In this document: piece by piece, positions 8,654 to 17,899 of the stretch
Numbering within the stretch: position 1 is the stretch's first letter
Layout: the number at the start of each line of letters is the position of its first letter
Assembly (NCBI RefSeq): GCF_002846415.1
Contig: NZ_PJMX01000001.1
Span: forward strand, 7,068,001-7,132,000
From: Streptomyces sp. TLI_146
GTDB lineage: Bacteria > Actinomycetota > Actinomycetes > Streptomycetales > Streptomycetaceae
Reading direction: 5' to 3'
Length of the DNA stretch: 64,000 nt
Made by a program: the position numbers and the translations under genes
The notes under the pieces: model-generated
Databases searched by the model: none
Told to the model about the DNA's origin: nothing
The model's input: only the letters and a program-made list of their open reading frames with translations

Positions 8654-8751
8654 TCCGCCGCCGACCTCACGTGACCCATACTTGGGCGGCCGGGACAGGT
8701 CCGCACCAGTCCCGGAGGCACCTGGGAGTACAGCAAGAGGAGCACGGCGTC

Positions 8752-9765
8752 GTGGCAAGGGTTCGGACAGGGGTACGCGCGATCGGCGCGGTGCTGGCGG
8801 CGGTGCTCGGAGCTTCCCTGGTGGGATGCAGCAGCACCGGGGGCAAGCGCGCCGAGGACGCGCGCAAGGCCGCCTCGGCGCAGGGCAAGGCGGCGGTGAA
8901 CACACCCCGCTGGAAGTTCGCCATGATCACCCACTCGGGCGACGGCGACACCTTCTGGGACATCGTCCAGAGCGGCGCCAAGCAGGCCGCCGTCAAGGAC
9001 AACATCGACTTCCTGTACTCGCACAGCGACCAGGGCCAGCAGCAGGCGCAGTTCGTGCAGGCGGCCATCGACCAGAAGGTCGACGGCATCGTCGTCACGC
9101 TCGCCAAGCCGGACGCCATGAAGGACGTCGTCGCCAAGGCCGCCAAGGCGGGCATCCCGGTCATCACGGTGAACTCGGGCTCCGAGAAGTCCAAGGAGTA
9201 CGGCGCGCTCACCCACATCGGGCAGGACGAGACCATCGCGGGCGAGGCCGTCGGCGAGGAGCTCAACAAGCGCGGCCGGAAGAAGGCGCTCTGCGTCCTG
9301 CACGAGCAGGGCAACGTGGGCCACGAGCAGCGCTGCGCGGGCACCAAGAAGGCCTTCAAGGGCGAGCTGCAGAACCTCTACGTCACCGGCACCAACATGC
9401 CCGACGTGCAGTCCTCCATCGAGGCCAAGCTCCAGGCGGACAAGTCCATCGACGCCGTGGTCACCCTCGGCGCGCCGTTCGCGGACACCGCCGTCAAGGC
9501 CAAGGGCTCCGCGGGCAGCTCCGCCGAGGTCGACACCTTCGACCTGAACGCCAAGGTCGCCGCCGAACTGAAGGACGGCACCCTCGGCTTCGCCGTCGAC
9601 CAGCAGCCCTACCTCCAGGGGTACGAGGCCGTGGACCTGCTCTGGCTCTACAAGTACAACGGCGACGTCCTCGGCGGCGGGCTGCCGGTGCTGACCGGAC
9701 CCCAGATCATCACCAAGGACGCGGCCGCCAAGCTGGAGGACTACACGAAGCGGGGGACCCGATGA
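8752..9765 (+). CDS. Sugar ABC transporter substrate-binding lipoprotein, copy 2
   Basis: Tandem paralogue of the previous gene and the same length, 337 residues. By eye about two thirds of mature positions are identical, including TFWDIVQSGAKQAA and AVDQQPYLQGY. The lipobox is LVGC. GTG 8752 is chosen because AGAGGAG lies 8-9 nt upstream and the signal peptide starts there (VARVRTGVRAIG). Its TGA overlaps the permease ATG in ATGA (9762-9765), so this copy is translationally tied to the transporter. The signal peptides and linkers of the two copies differ far more than the mature domains. They may bind related but different ligands. Confidence 0.9.
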   Translation: MARVRTGVRAIGAVLAAVLGASLVGCSSTGGKRAEDARKAASAQGKAAVNTPRWKFAMITHSGDGDTFWDIVQSGAKQAAVKDNIDFLYSHSDQGQQQAQFVQAAIDQKVDGIVVTLAKPDAMKDVVAKAAKAGIPVITVNSGSEKSKEYGALTHIGQDETIAGEAVGEELNKRGRKKALCVLHEQGNVGHEQRCAGTKKAFKGELQNLYVTGTNMPDVQSSIEAKLQADKSIDAVVTLGAPFADTAVKAKGSAGSSAEVDTFDLNAKVAAELKDGTLGFAVDQQPYLQGYEAVDLLWLYKYNGDVLGGGLPVLTGPQIITKDAAAKLEDYTKRGTR

Positions 9766-10811
9766 CCGCCACCGCACCAGCGCCCGCGCCCGCGCAGGAC
9801 GAGCGGCTGATCCAGCGGTCGGTGCTGCGCAAGCTGCTCGGCCGCCCGGAGCTCGGCTCGGTCGTCGGCGCCATCGCCGTCTTCGTCTTCTTCTCGATCG
9901 TCGCGGACAGCTTCCTGCGGGCCTCCAGCCTCTCGACCGTCCTGTACGCGGCGTCGACGATCGGCATCATGGCGGTGCCGGTGGCGCTGCTGATGATCGG
10001 CGGCGAGTTCGACCTGTCGGCCGGTGTGCTGGTGACGACGTCGGCGCTGGTGTCGTCGATGTTCAGCTACCAGATGACCGCGAACATCTGGGTGGGCGTC
10101 GGGGTCTCGCTGCTGACCACGCTCGCCCTCGGCGCGTTCAACGGCTTCATGCTGACCCGTACCAAACTGCCCAGCTTCATCATCACGCTCGGCACCTTCC
10201 TCATGCTGACCGGCCTCAACCTCGGCTTCACCAAGCTGATCAGCGGCACGGTCTCCACCAAGTCCATCGCGGACATGGAGGGCTTCGCCTCGGCGAAGAA
10301 GGTGTTCGCCTCCCAGCTGACCCTCGGCTCGGTCAACCTCAAGGTCACCATCCTGTGGTGGTTCGGCCTGATCGCGCTCGCCACCTGGATCCTGCTGCGC
10401 ACCCGCTTCGGCAACTGGATCTTCGCGGTCGGCGGCGAGGCGGACGCGGCCCGCGCGGTCGGCGTGCCGGTCTACAAGACCAAGATCGGCCTGTACATGG
10501 GCGTGGCGTTCGCCGCCTGGATCTCCGGCCAGCACCTGCTCTTCTCGTTCGACGTGGTCCAGTCGGGCGAGGGCGTCGGCAACGAGCTGATCTACATCAT
10601 CGCGGCCGTCATCGGCGGCTGTCTGATCACCGGCGGCTACGGCTCCGCGATCGGCTCCGCGGTCGGCGCGTTCATCTTCGGCATGACCAGCAAGGGCATC
10701 GTCTACGCCGAGTGGAACCCGGACTGGTTCAAGTTCTTCCTGGGAGCGATGCTCCTGCTGGCCACCCTGCTCAACGCCTGGGTGCGCAAGCGGGCGGAGG
10801 CGACGGCATGA
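9762..10811 (+). CDS. Sugar ABC transporter permease (RbsC-like)
   Basis: Inner-membrane permease of 349 residues, BPD_transp_2 family. About ten hydrophobic segments are visible. The family signature is GGEFDLSAGVLV (about residues 78-90), followed by NGFMLTRTKLPSFIITLGTFLM. It forms the translocation path for the ligand delivered by the two binding lipoproteins, driven by the next gene's ATPase. Both flanking junctions are ATGA overlaps, showing strict translational coupling. Confidence 0.93.
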   Translation: MTATAPAPAPAQDERLIQRSVLRKLLGRPELGSVVGAIAVFVFFSIVADSFLRASSLSTVLYAASTIGIMAVPVALLMIGGEFDLSAGVLVTTSALVSSMFSYQMTANIWVGVGVSLLTTLALGAFNGFMLTRTKLPSFIITLGTFLMLTGLNLGFTKLISGTVSTKSIADMEGFASAKKVFASQLTLGSVNLKVTILWWFGLIALATWILLRTRFGNWIFAVGGEADAARAVGVPVYKTKIGLYMGVAFAAWISGQHLLFSFDVVQSGEGVGNELIYIIAAVIGGCLITGGYGSAIGSAVGAFIFGMTSKGIVYAEWNPDWFKFFLGAMLLLATLLNAWVRKRAEATA

Positions 10812-11653
10812 CGGACGCGACCTTGACCAAGAGCTCCGAGAGCCCCCTCGTGGAGCTCGACGACGTCAGTAAGTACTACGGCAACATCCGCGCCCTCGAA
10901 GGCGTCTCGCTGGAGGTCCACGCGGGCGAGATCACCTGCGTACTGGGCGACAACGGCGCCGGCAAGTCCACCCTCATCAAGATCATCGCGGGACTGCACC
11001 GGCACGACTCCGGCGCCTTCCGCATCGAGGGCGAGGACGTCTCGCTCAGCAACCCGCGCGAGGCGCTCGACCGGGGCATCGCCACCGTCTACCAGGACCT
11101 CGCGGTCGTCCCGCTGATGCCGGTGTGGCGCAACTTCTTCCTCGGCTCCGAGCCGACCAGGGGCGCGGGCCCCTTCAAGCGCCTCGACGTCGACCTGATG
11201 CGCCGCACCACCCGCTCGGAGCTGCTGCGCATGGGCATCGATCTGCGCGACGTGGACCAGCCCATCGGCACCCTGTCGGGCGGCGAGCGCCAGTGCGTGG
11301 CGATCGCCCGCGCCGTCTACTTCGGCGCCAAGGTCCTGGTCCTGGACGAGCCCACCGCCGCGCTCGGCGTCAAGCAGTCCGGCGTCGTGCTCAAGTACGT
11401 GGCGGCCGCGCGGGACGCGGGTCTCGGCGTGGTCCTGATCACGCACAATCCGCACCACGCCTACCTGGTCGGCGACCGGTTCGTGCTGCTCAAGCGCGGC
11501 ACGATGACCGGCAGCCATCTGCGCACCCAGATCACCCTGGACGAGCTCACCCGCCAGATGGCGGGCGGCAGCGAGCTGGAGGAGCTCAGCCACGAGCTCC
11601 AGCGGGCTCCCGAGCCGCACCTCGGCGGCAGGCCCGCCGACACCGGCGAGTAA
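10808..11653 (+). CDS. Sugar ABC transporter ATP-binding protein (single NBD)
   Basis: A 281-residue ATPase. Walker A is GDNGAGKST, the Q-loop lies in ATVYQDLAVVP, the ABC signature is LSGGERQ and Walker B is VLVLDEPTAAL. RbsA-type sugar transporters normally fuse two such domains. This one has a single domain, so it must act as a homodimer. ATGA overlap with the permease. The C-terminal 25 residues are an acidic tail. Confidence 0.93.
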   Translation: MTDATLTKSSESPLVELDDVSKYYGNIRALEGVSLEVHAGEITCVLGDNGAGKSTLIKIIAGLHRHDSGAFRIEGEDVSLSNPREALDRGIATVYQDLAVVPLMPVWRNFFLGSEPTRGAGPFKRLDVDLMRRTTRSELLRMGIDLRDVDQPIGTLSGGERQCVAIARAVYFGAKVLVLDEPTAALGVKQSGVVLKYVAAARDAGLGVVLITHNPHHAYLVGDRFVLLKRGTMTGSHLRTQITLDELTRQMAGGSELEELSHELQRAPEPHLGGRPADTGE

Positions 11654-11834
11654 CGGCCGGGGCCGCCGGGGCGGCACGGGCACACGAGGTCGGGTCCCGG
11701 CCGGGGTGGCAGAATCGGGCACGGCGGGCGCCGTCCGCCGCCGGTCACCCCGGCTCCCCGAGACCTCCAGGGACGACACCAGTCGTGCGAGCACTCCAGG
11801 ACACCCCTCTCCCGACGCGAAGGGGTGCGGCCCG

Positions 11835-12986
11835 ATGAACACCTCCTACCGGGGCTCCGCCCGGGCCACCGTCCTGCGCACCGTCGGCACCCGTGAGCGC
11901 CGCTCGCACCTGACCGCCCCGCGCGTGCCCACCGTGGGCATCGACATCGGCGGTACGAAGGTGATGGCGGGCGTCGTCGACGCCGACGGGAACATCCTGG
12001 AGAAGATCCGCACCGAGACGCCGGACAAGTCCAAGAGCCCCAAGGTCGTCGAGGACACCATCACCGAGCTGGTCCTGGACCTCTCGGACCGCCACGACGT
12101 GCACGCCGTGGGCATCGGCGCGGCCGGCTGGGTCGACGCCGACCGCTCCACCATCCTCTTCGCCCCGCACCTCGCCTGGCGCAACGAGCCGCTGCGGGAC
12201 GCCCTGCAGTCCCGGCTCGCCGTCCCCGTCATGGTCGACAACGACGCCAACACGGCCGCCTGGGCCGAGTGGCGGTTCGGCGCGGGCCGCGGCGAGGACC
12301 ACCTCGTCATGATCACGCTCGGTACCGGCATCGGCGGCGCGATCCTGGAGGACGGCCGGGTCAAGCGCGGCAAGTACGGCGTGGCCGGCGAGTTCGGCCA
12401 TATGCAGGTCGTGCCCGGCGGCCACCGCTGCCCGTGCGGCAACCGCGGCTGCTGGGAGCAGTACAGCTCGGGCAACGCCCTGGTCCGCGAGGCCCGCGAG
12501 CTGGCGGTCGCGGACTCGCCGGTCGCGTACAACATCCTGGAGCGGGTCAAGGGCAACATCCCCGACATCACCGGGCCGCTGATCACCGAGCTCGCCCGCG
12601 AGGGCGACGCCATGTGCGTCGAGCTCCTCCAGGACATCGGCCAGTGGCTCGGCGTCGGCATCGCCAACCTGGCGGCCGCCCTCGACCCGTCCTGCTTCGT
12701 CGTCGGCGGCGGCGTCAGCGCGGCCGACGACCTGCTGATCGGCCCGGCCCGGGACGCGTTCCGACGCCATCTGACCGGCCGCGGCTACCGGCCGGAGGCC
12801 CGTATCGCCAAGGCGCAGCTGGGCCCCGAGGCCGGTATGGTCGGCGCCGCCGACCTGGCCCGCCTGGTCGCCCGCCGCTTCCGCCGCGCCAACCGCCGCC
12901 GGGTGGAGCGCTACGAGCGGTACGCCCAGGTCGCCGAGGCCGTCCGCAAGTCGAGCTCCGCCCGCACCACCCAGGGATCGCCGTGA
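11835..12986 (+). CDS. ROK-family sugar kinase (glucokinase-like)
   Basis: A 383-residue cytoplasmic kinase or ROK protein. The phosphate-binding motif is VGIDIGGTKVMAGVV near residue 36. The catalytic Asp lies in VDNDANTAAWAE, and the ROK zinc site is CPCGNRGCWEQ. There is no N-terminal winged helix, so it is an enzyme rather than a ROK repressor. It probably phosphorylates the imported sugar at O6 with ATP. The N-terminal 35 residues before the ATPase motif are basic and unlike classical glucokinase. ATG 11835 follows GAAGGGG. It lies 181 nt downstream of the ABC ATPase with no strong terminator between, so it may belong to the same operon. Confidence 0.88.
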   Translation: MNTSYRGSARATVLRTVGTRERRSHLTAPRVPTVGIDIGGTKVMAGVVDADGNILEKIRTETPDKSKSPKVVEDTITELVLDLSDRHDVHAVGIGAAGWVDADRSTILFAPHLAWRNEPLRDALQSRLAVPVMVDNDANTAAWAEWRFGAGRGEDHLVMITLGTGIGGAILEDGRVKRGKYGVAGEFGHMQVVPGGHRCPCGNRGCWEQYSSGNALVREARELAVADSPVAYNILERVKGNIPDITGPLITELAREGDAMCVELLQDIGQWLGVGIANLAAALDPSCFVVGGGVSAADDLLIGPARDAFRRHLTGRGYRPEARIAKAQLGPEAGMVGAADLARLVARRFRRANRRRVERYERYAQVAEAVRKSSSARTTQGSP

Positions 12987-13576
12987 TGACCCCCGCGGAC
13001 CGGCCCGCCGTGCCGCGTCAGTCCCCGCCCCCGGACCGGCCCCAGGCCCCGGAGGACCACCGGCACATGATCCGCCGCCGCTGGCTGACCGCGATCATCA
13101 TCGTGCTGCTCATCGGGGTCCCGGCCGGCTATCTGGCCATCTCCGCCGGGCAGAGCCGCGACAGCGGCCGCGACAAGGAGAGCGAGGCCTCGGCGACCGG
13201 GCTGCAGAACGACTGGCCGTCCAAGACCCAGCGGCGCATCTACGACGTACCGGTCCCGTCGTCCGCCACGGACGTCAAGTACTTCGAGACCAACAGCTGG
13301 GCGGTCAGCAAGCTGTACGTGCAGTTCCGGACCACCGCGGCCGGTCTCGCCGAGTTCCTGAAGGACTCCGGCACCAGTACGGCGGCACTGCGGCCCGGTT
13401 CGGTGGCGATCGGCGCGACGGACGCGAGGACGGTCGGCTGGTCCTTCCCGTCGGGCCACGACTGGGCGGGCACCCGCCACGCCCAGAAGGACCCGCTGCC
13501 CACGCAGGACATCACGGTGGACGAGAGCGACCCGGACAACCCGGTCGTCTTCGTGGTCTCCACGGCGACGCCGTGA
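12986..13576 (+). CDS. Hypothetical membrane-anchored protein
   Basis: Unrecognised 196-residue protein. A Pro-rich cytoplasmic N-terminus (1-28) is followed by RRR and one transmembrane helix (about 32-52, LTAIIIVLLIGVPAGYLAI). About 140 extracytoplasmic residues have mixed strands and no cysteines. Type II orientation is likely from the positive-inside rule. ATG 12986 overlaps the ROK kinase stop (TGATG); GTG 12983 is an in-frame alternative. The tight coupling suggests co-expression with the kinase. No function is assigned. Confidence 0.8.
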   Translation: MTPADRPAVPRQSPPPDRPQAPEDHRHMIRRRWLTAIIIVLLIGVPAGYLAISAGQSRDSGRDKESEASATGLQNDWPSKTQRRIYDVPVPSSATDVKYFETNSWAVSKLYVQFRTTAAGLAEFLKDSGTSTAALRPGSVAIGATDARTVGWSFPSGHDWAGTRHAQKDPLPTQDITVDESDPDNPVVFVVSTATP

Positions 13577-13642
13577 GGGGAGGGGGCGGCTATCGCCACC
13601 CCCTGACCGGAGCGTGCCGGTCCGCTCACTAGTCTGGAGCGA

Positions 13643-15001
13643 GTGAGCCACGTGACTGAGACGCCTGTGACCGAGACGCCCGAGCCCGCGAAGGCCCCGA
13701 CCCTCCAGTACCGCATCGACGGCCCCGACGACGCGCCCGTCCTGGTGCTCGGCCCTTCGCTCGGGACGACCTGGCACATGTGGGACCGCCAGATCCCCGA
13801 GCTGGCCGGGACCTGGCGGATCGTCCGGTTCGATCTTCCCGGGCACGGCGGCGCCCCGGCGCACCCGGCGGTCTCCGTCTCCGAGCTCGGCGATCGGCTG
13901 ATCGCCACCCTCGACGAGCTGGGCGTGCGGCGCTTCGGTTACGCGGGCAGTGCGATCGGCGCGGCCGTCGGTGCCGATCTGGCGCTGCGGCATCCGCAGC
14001 GGCTCGCCTCGCTGGCCTTGATCGCCGCCTCGCCCCGGTTCGGTACCGCCGACGAGTTCCGCCAGCGCGGTGTGGTCGTGCGCAGCAACGGCATGGACCC
14101 GATGGCCCGCAGCGCGCCCGAGCGCTGGTTCACGCCCGCGTACGCCGCGGCCCAGCCCGCCATCGTGGAGTGGGCCGTCCAGATGGTCCGCACCACCGAC
14201 CCCGGCTGCTACATCGCCGCCTGCGAGGCGCTGGCCGCCTTCGACATCCGCGCCGACCTCGCCCGTATCGGCGTCCCCACGCTGGTCCTCGCCGGCGCCG
14301 AGGACCGGGTGACCGGGCCCGGCGACGCGCGCACCCTGGTCGCCGGGATACCCGAAGCGCGGCTCGCGGTGGTGCCGGGCGCCGCGCACCTGGCGCCGGT
14401 CGAGCAGCCCGCCGCCGTCACCGATCTGCTGGTGCACCACTTCTCGACGTCCTGGCACGAGACGCTCCCGGCGATCCCGGTACCGCCCGCGCCGCCGGTC
14501 GCCGTCGCCGCGCCGCCGTCGCCGTCGCCGCAGACCCTGCACGTCCCCGTCCCGATGGCCGCCGAGCCCGTACCGGCCCCGGCGCCCGAGGCCCCCGGGC
14601 GGCCCGACCCGTACGAACAGGGCATGAAGCTGCGGCGCGAGGTCCTCGGGGACGCGCGCGTGGACGCCGAGACCGCCGAGGCCGACGGCTTCACCGGCGA
14701 CTTCCAGGAGCTCGCCACCCGCTACGCCTGGGGCGAGGTGTGGGCCCGCGACGGGCTCGACCGGCGCACCCGGGCCGTCGTCGCGCTCGCCGCGCTGGTC
14801 GCGGGCGGCCACCTCGACGAGGTCGCGGCCCACACCCGCGCCGCCCTGCGGGCCGGGCTCACCCCCGACGAGATCAAGGAAGTGCTGCTCCAGACGTCCG
14901 TGTACTGCGGCCTCCCGGCGGCGGGCGCGGCCTTCCGGGCGGCCGCCGTAGTCATCCGCGAGGAGACCACCCCGCAGGCGGGGTTCACCGACGGGCTCTG
15001 A
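13643..15001 (+). CDS. PcaD-PcaC fusion: alpha/beta-hydrolase plus carboxymuconolactone decarboxylase
   Basis: Two-domain protein of 452 residues. The first 260 residues are an alpha/beta hydrolase of the 3-oxoadipate enol-lactonase type. After a Pro/Ala linker (about 275-325), residues 330-445 are a 4-carboxymuconolactone decarboxylase domain with ATRYAWGEVWARDGLDRR and DEIKEVLLQTSVYCGLPAAGAAF, including the proton-relay residues. Such PcaL fusions act in the protocatechuate branch of the beta-ketoadipate pathway, but no other pca gene is nearby. Odd point: the nucleophile elbow reads YAGSAIGAAVG, so the G-x-S-x-G serine position aligns with Ala. The acid (GAEDRVT) and His (GAAHLAPVEQP) remain. 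The lactonase half may be inactive or use another residue. GTG 13643 has TAGTCT 7 nt upstream. Confidence 0.85.
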   Translation: MSHVTETPVTETPEPAKAPTLQYRIDGPDDAPVLVLGPSLGTTWHMWDRQIPELAGTWRIVRFDLPGHGGAPAHPAVSVSELGDRLIATLDELGVRRFGYAGSAIGAAVGADLALRHPQRLASLALIAASPRFGTADEFRQRGVVVRSNGMDPMARSAPERWFTPAYAAAQPAIVEWAVQMVRTTDPGCYIAACEALAAFDIRADLARIGVPTLVLAGAEDRVTGPGDARTLVAGIPEARLAVVPGAAHLAPVEQPAAVTDLLVHHFSTSWHETLPAIPVPPAPPVAVAAPPSPSPQTLHVPVPMAAEPVPAPAPEAPGRPDPYEQGMKLRREVLGDARVDAETAEADGFTGDFQELATRYAWGEVWARDGLDRRTRAVVALAALVAGGHLDEVAAHTRAALRAGLTPDEIKEVLLQTSVYCGLPAAGAAFRAAAVVIREETTPQAGFTDGL

Positions 15002-15043
15002 GCCGTCCGGGCGAGGCGGCGCCCGCCGTAGCAGGATGGGGTC

Positions 15044-15682
15044 ATGAGCCTGAAGCTGACCAAGAAGACCCACGCGTGCGTCCGGCTGGAGAAGGACGGC
15101 CGGACGCTGGTCATCGACCCCGGCGCCTTCAGCGAGGCGGACGCCGCACTCGGCGCGGACGCCGTCCTCGTCACCCACGAGCACCCCGACCACTTCGCCG
15201 AGGACCGGCTGCGGACCGCTCTGGAGGCCAACCCGGCCGCCGAGATCTGGACCCTGCGCAGCGTCGCGGAGAAGATCTCGGCGGCCTTCCCCGGCCGGGT
15301 CCACACCGTCGGGCACGGCGACGCGTTCAGCGCGGCCGGGTTCGACGTCCAGGTCCACGGCGAGCTGCACGCGGTGATCCATCCGGACCTCCCGAGGATC
15401 ACCAACGTCGGCTTCCTGGTGGACGGTTCGCTCTTCCACCCCGGCGACGCGCTGACCGTCCCGGACCACCCGGTGGACACGCTGATGCTGCCGGTGCAGG
15501 CGCCCTGGAGCAAGATCTCCGAAGTGATCGAGTACGTACGGGAGGTCAAGCCGCGCCGCGCCATCGACATCCACGACGCGCTCCTGACCGACCTCGCCCG
15601 GCCCATCTACGACACCCACCTGGGCAATCTGGGCGGCGCCGACCACGCCCGGCTGGCCCCGGGGGACTCGACGGAGCTGTGA
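15044..15682 (+). CDS. MBL-fold metallo-hydrolase (UlaG-like)
   Basis: A 212-residue metallo-beta-lactamase-fold protein. The metal motif is VTHEHPDHFAEDR (H-x-H-x-D-H). Further ligands are probably the His in VHGELHAVIH, the Asp in FHPGDAL and the His in IDIHDALL. The short length and VRLEKDGRTLVIDPG start match the UlaG/L-ascorbate-6-phosphate-lactonase-like group, often annotated only as Zn-dependent hydrolase. The physiological substrate is unknown. CAGGAT lies 6 nt before the ATG. Confidence 0.85.
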   Translation: MSLKLTKKTHACVRLEKDGRTLVIDPGAFSEADAALGADAVLVTHEHPDHFAEDRLRTALEANPAAEIWTLRSVAEKISAAFPGRVHTVGHGDAFSAAGFDVQVHGELHAVIHPDLPRITNVGFLVDGSLFHPGDALTVPDHPVDTLMLPVQAPWSKISEVIEYVREVKPRRAIDIHDALLTDLARPIYDTHLGNLGGADHARLAPGDSTEL

Positions 15683-15721
15683 CAGCGGTGAGTGTCGGAC
15701 CCCGCCGTTAGGCTGGTGGAC

Positions 15722-16501
15722 ATGCGCATCGCGACCTGGAACGTCAACTCGATCACCGCCCGGCTGCCCCGTCTCCTGGCCTGGCTGGAGAGCACCGGCA
15801 CGGATGTGCTGTGCATCCAGGAGACCAAGACCACCCTGGAGGGCTTCCCCGCCGCCGAGCTCCGCGAGCTGGGCTACGAGTCGGCGGTCCACGCGACGGG
15901 GCGGTGGAACGGGGTGGCGCTGGTCTCCCGGGTCGGCCTGGACGACGTGGTGCTCGGTCTGCCCGGCGACCCCGGCTTCGAGGACACCCTGGAGCCCCGC
16001 GCCGTCTCGGCGACCTGCGGCGGAGTCCGCCTGTGGTCGGTGTACGTGCCGAACGGCCGCGAGGTCGGCCACGGCCACTACGCGTACAAGCTGGCCTGGT
16101 TCGAGGCCCTGAAGGCGGCCGTCGCGCAGGACGCGGCGGGGGAGCGGCCGTTCGCGGTGCTCGGTGACTTCAACGTCGCCCCGACCGACGAGGACGTCTT
16201 CGACGTGGCGTTCTTCGAGGGCCAGACCCATGTCACCGAGCCCGAGCGGGCCGCGCTCGCCGCGCTGCGCGAGGCGGGCCTGTCCGACGTGGTGCCCCGC
16301 CCCCTGAAGTACGACCGGCCGTACACGTACTGGGACTACCGCCAGCTGTCCTTCCCCAAGAACCGGGGCATGCGCATCGACCTGGTGTACGGCAACGCGC
16401 CGTTCGCCAAGGCGGTCAAGGACAGCTATGTGGACCGCGAGGAGCGCAAGGGCAAGGGCGCCTCCGACCACGCCCCGGTGGTCGTGGACCTGGAGATCTG
16501 A
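15722..16501 (+). CDS. xthA: Exodeoxyribonuclease III
   Basis: A 259-residue AP endonuclease / 3'-5' exonuclease of the EEP fold, acting in base-excision repair. Signature blocks are all present: MRIATWNVNSITARLPRL, CIQETKT (metal Glu), GDFNVAPTDEDVFD (catalytic Asp-Asn) and SDHAPVVVDLEI (catalytic Asp-His). ATG 15722 has TAGGCT 7 nt upstream, so the mRNA is probably leaderless. The stop region contains a short direct duplication of GGAGATCTGAGAA, which continues into the spacer. Confidence 0.95.
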   Translation: MRIATWNVNSITARLPRLLAWLESTGTDVLCIQETKTTLEGFPAAELRELGYESAVHATGRWNGVALVSRVGLDDVVLGLPGDPGFEDTLEPRAVSATCGGVRLWSVYVPNGREVGHGHYAYKLAWFEALKAAVAQDAAGERPFAVLGDFNVAPTDEDVFDVAFFEGQTHVTEPERAALAALREAGLSDVVPRPLKYDRPYTYWDYRQLSFPKNRGMRIDLVYGNAPFAKAVKDSYVDREERKGKGASDHAPVVVDLEI

Positions 16502-16575
16502 GAACCGGAGATCTGAGAATCGCACTCCGCGTGCCCTGTGGTGCGCAGGTCTGTGCGAATGGGACGCTTGACGCC

Positions 16576-17010
16576 ATGAACATCCTGGACAACTGGCGCA
16601 AGCGGCACGGCTCGCAGCGGACGGCGGCGCTCGCCGAGGCGGTGCAGACCGATCCGGAGGGCGTGGGCGAGCTCCTCGCGGAGTGCGAGCTGCTCCGCGT
16701 CAGGGCGCAGCAGGCCGGGCTCGAACTCGACGACAGCCCCGCGTCGTTGGCGGCGCTCGACCAGCTGCCGCCGCACTGGCGCGACGACCCGGAGGAGCTG
16801 CCCGGCCTGGGCAACGACGCGGGGCTGTACCTGGGGACCGTCCTGGTGCGCACCGTCGAGGGCGCCTCCTGGCAGGTGTGGCCGAGCGGGGAGCCGGTGG
16901 TGCGGCTCGCCTCGGGGCGCGAGATCGACGTGGTGGGGGCCGGGACCGAGTGGGCGGCGAGCGGAACACCCGAGCTGTCGCAGATCTACGCGGAGGCCGC
17001 GGAGATCTGA
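16576..17010 (+). CDS. Conserved actinobacterial hypothetical protein
   Basis: Unrecognised 144-residue acidic soluble protein without cysteines other than one in LAECELL. It starts MNILDNWRKRHGS, followed by a helical, Glu/Ala-rich segment, then a C-terminal beta-rich part (YLGTVLVRTVEGASWQVWPSGEPVVRLASGREIDVVGAG). I recall similar proteins next to xthA in other Streptomyces, but cannot give a function. GACGCT lies 7 nt before the ATG. Confidence 0.8.
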   Translation: MNILDNWRKRHGSQRTAALAEAVQTDPEGVGELLAECELLRVRAQQAGLELDDSPASLAALDQLPPHWRDDPEELPGLGNDAGLYLGTVLVRTVEGASWQVWPSGEPVVRLASGREIDVVGAGTEWAASGTPELSQIYAEAAEI

Positions 17011-17059
17011 CGGGCCGACCGTCCCCTAACCCAAAATACGGTTTATGTCCTGTTCGTGC

Positions 17060-17112
17060 GTGTCGAGGTGAAGTCCCTTTCCGGGCTGGATAGTTTGCGC
17101 TGACCTCGACAC
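17060..17112. promoter_or_regulatory. Inverted repeat upstream of gluABCD
   Basis: Perfect 10-bp arms GTGTCGAGGT (17060-17069) and ACCTCGACAC (17103-17112) are separated by 33 bp and end 24 bp before the gluA ATG. They could be a two-site operator across the promoter or a leader hairpin. The element sits exactly where glutamate-responsive control would be expected; its role is inferred. Confidence 0.5.
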
Positions 17113-17136
17113 AGCGAAGAGTGGGCAGGACAGTGT

Positions 17137-17880
<744 letters not shown>

Positions 17881-17899
17881 ACGGGGAGTGGACGCAACC

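Noticed and set aside
7552..8751. N-terminal extension of the second binding protein across the first one
   Set aside because: The frame is open only by chance. GTG 8752 has a proper ribosome site and starts a lipoprotein signal peptide.
12911..16525. 1204-codon open frame on the minus strand
   Set aside because: It is antisense to seven well-supported genes (ROK kinase end, membrane protein, Pca fusion, MBL, xthA). Its translation is Arg/Gly/Val-rich without any family motif, as expected from high-GC third positions.
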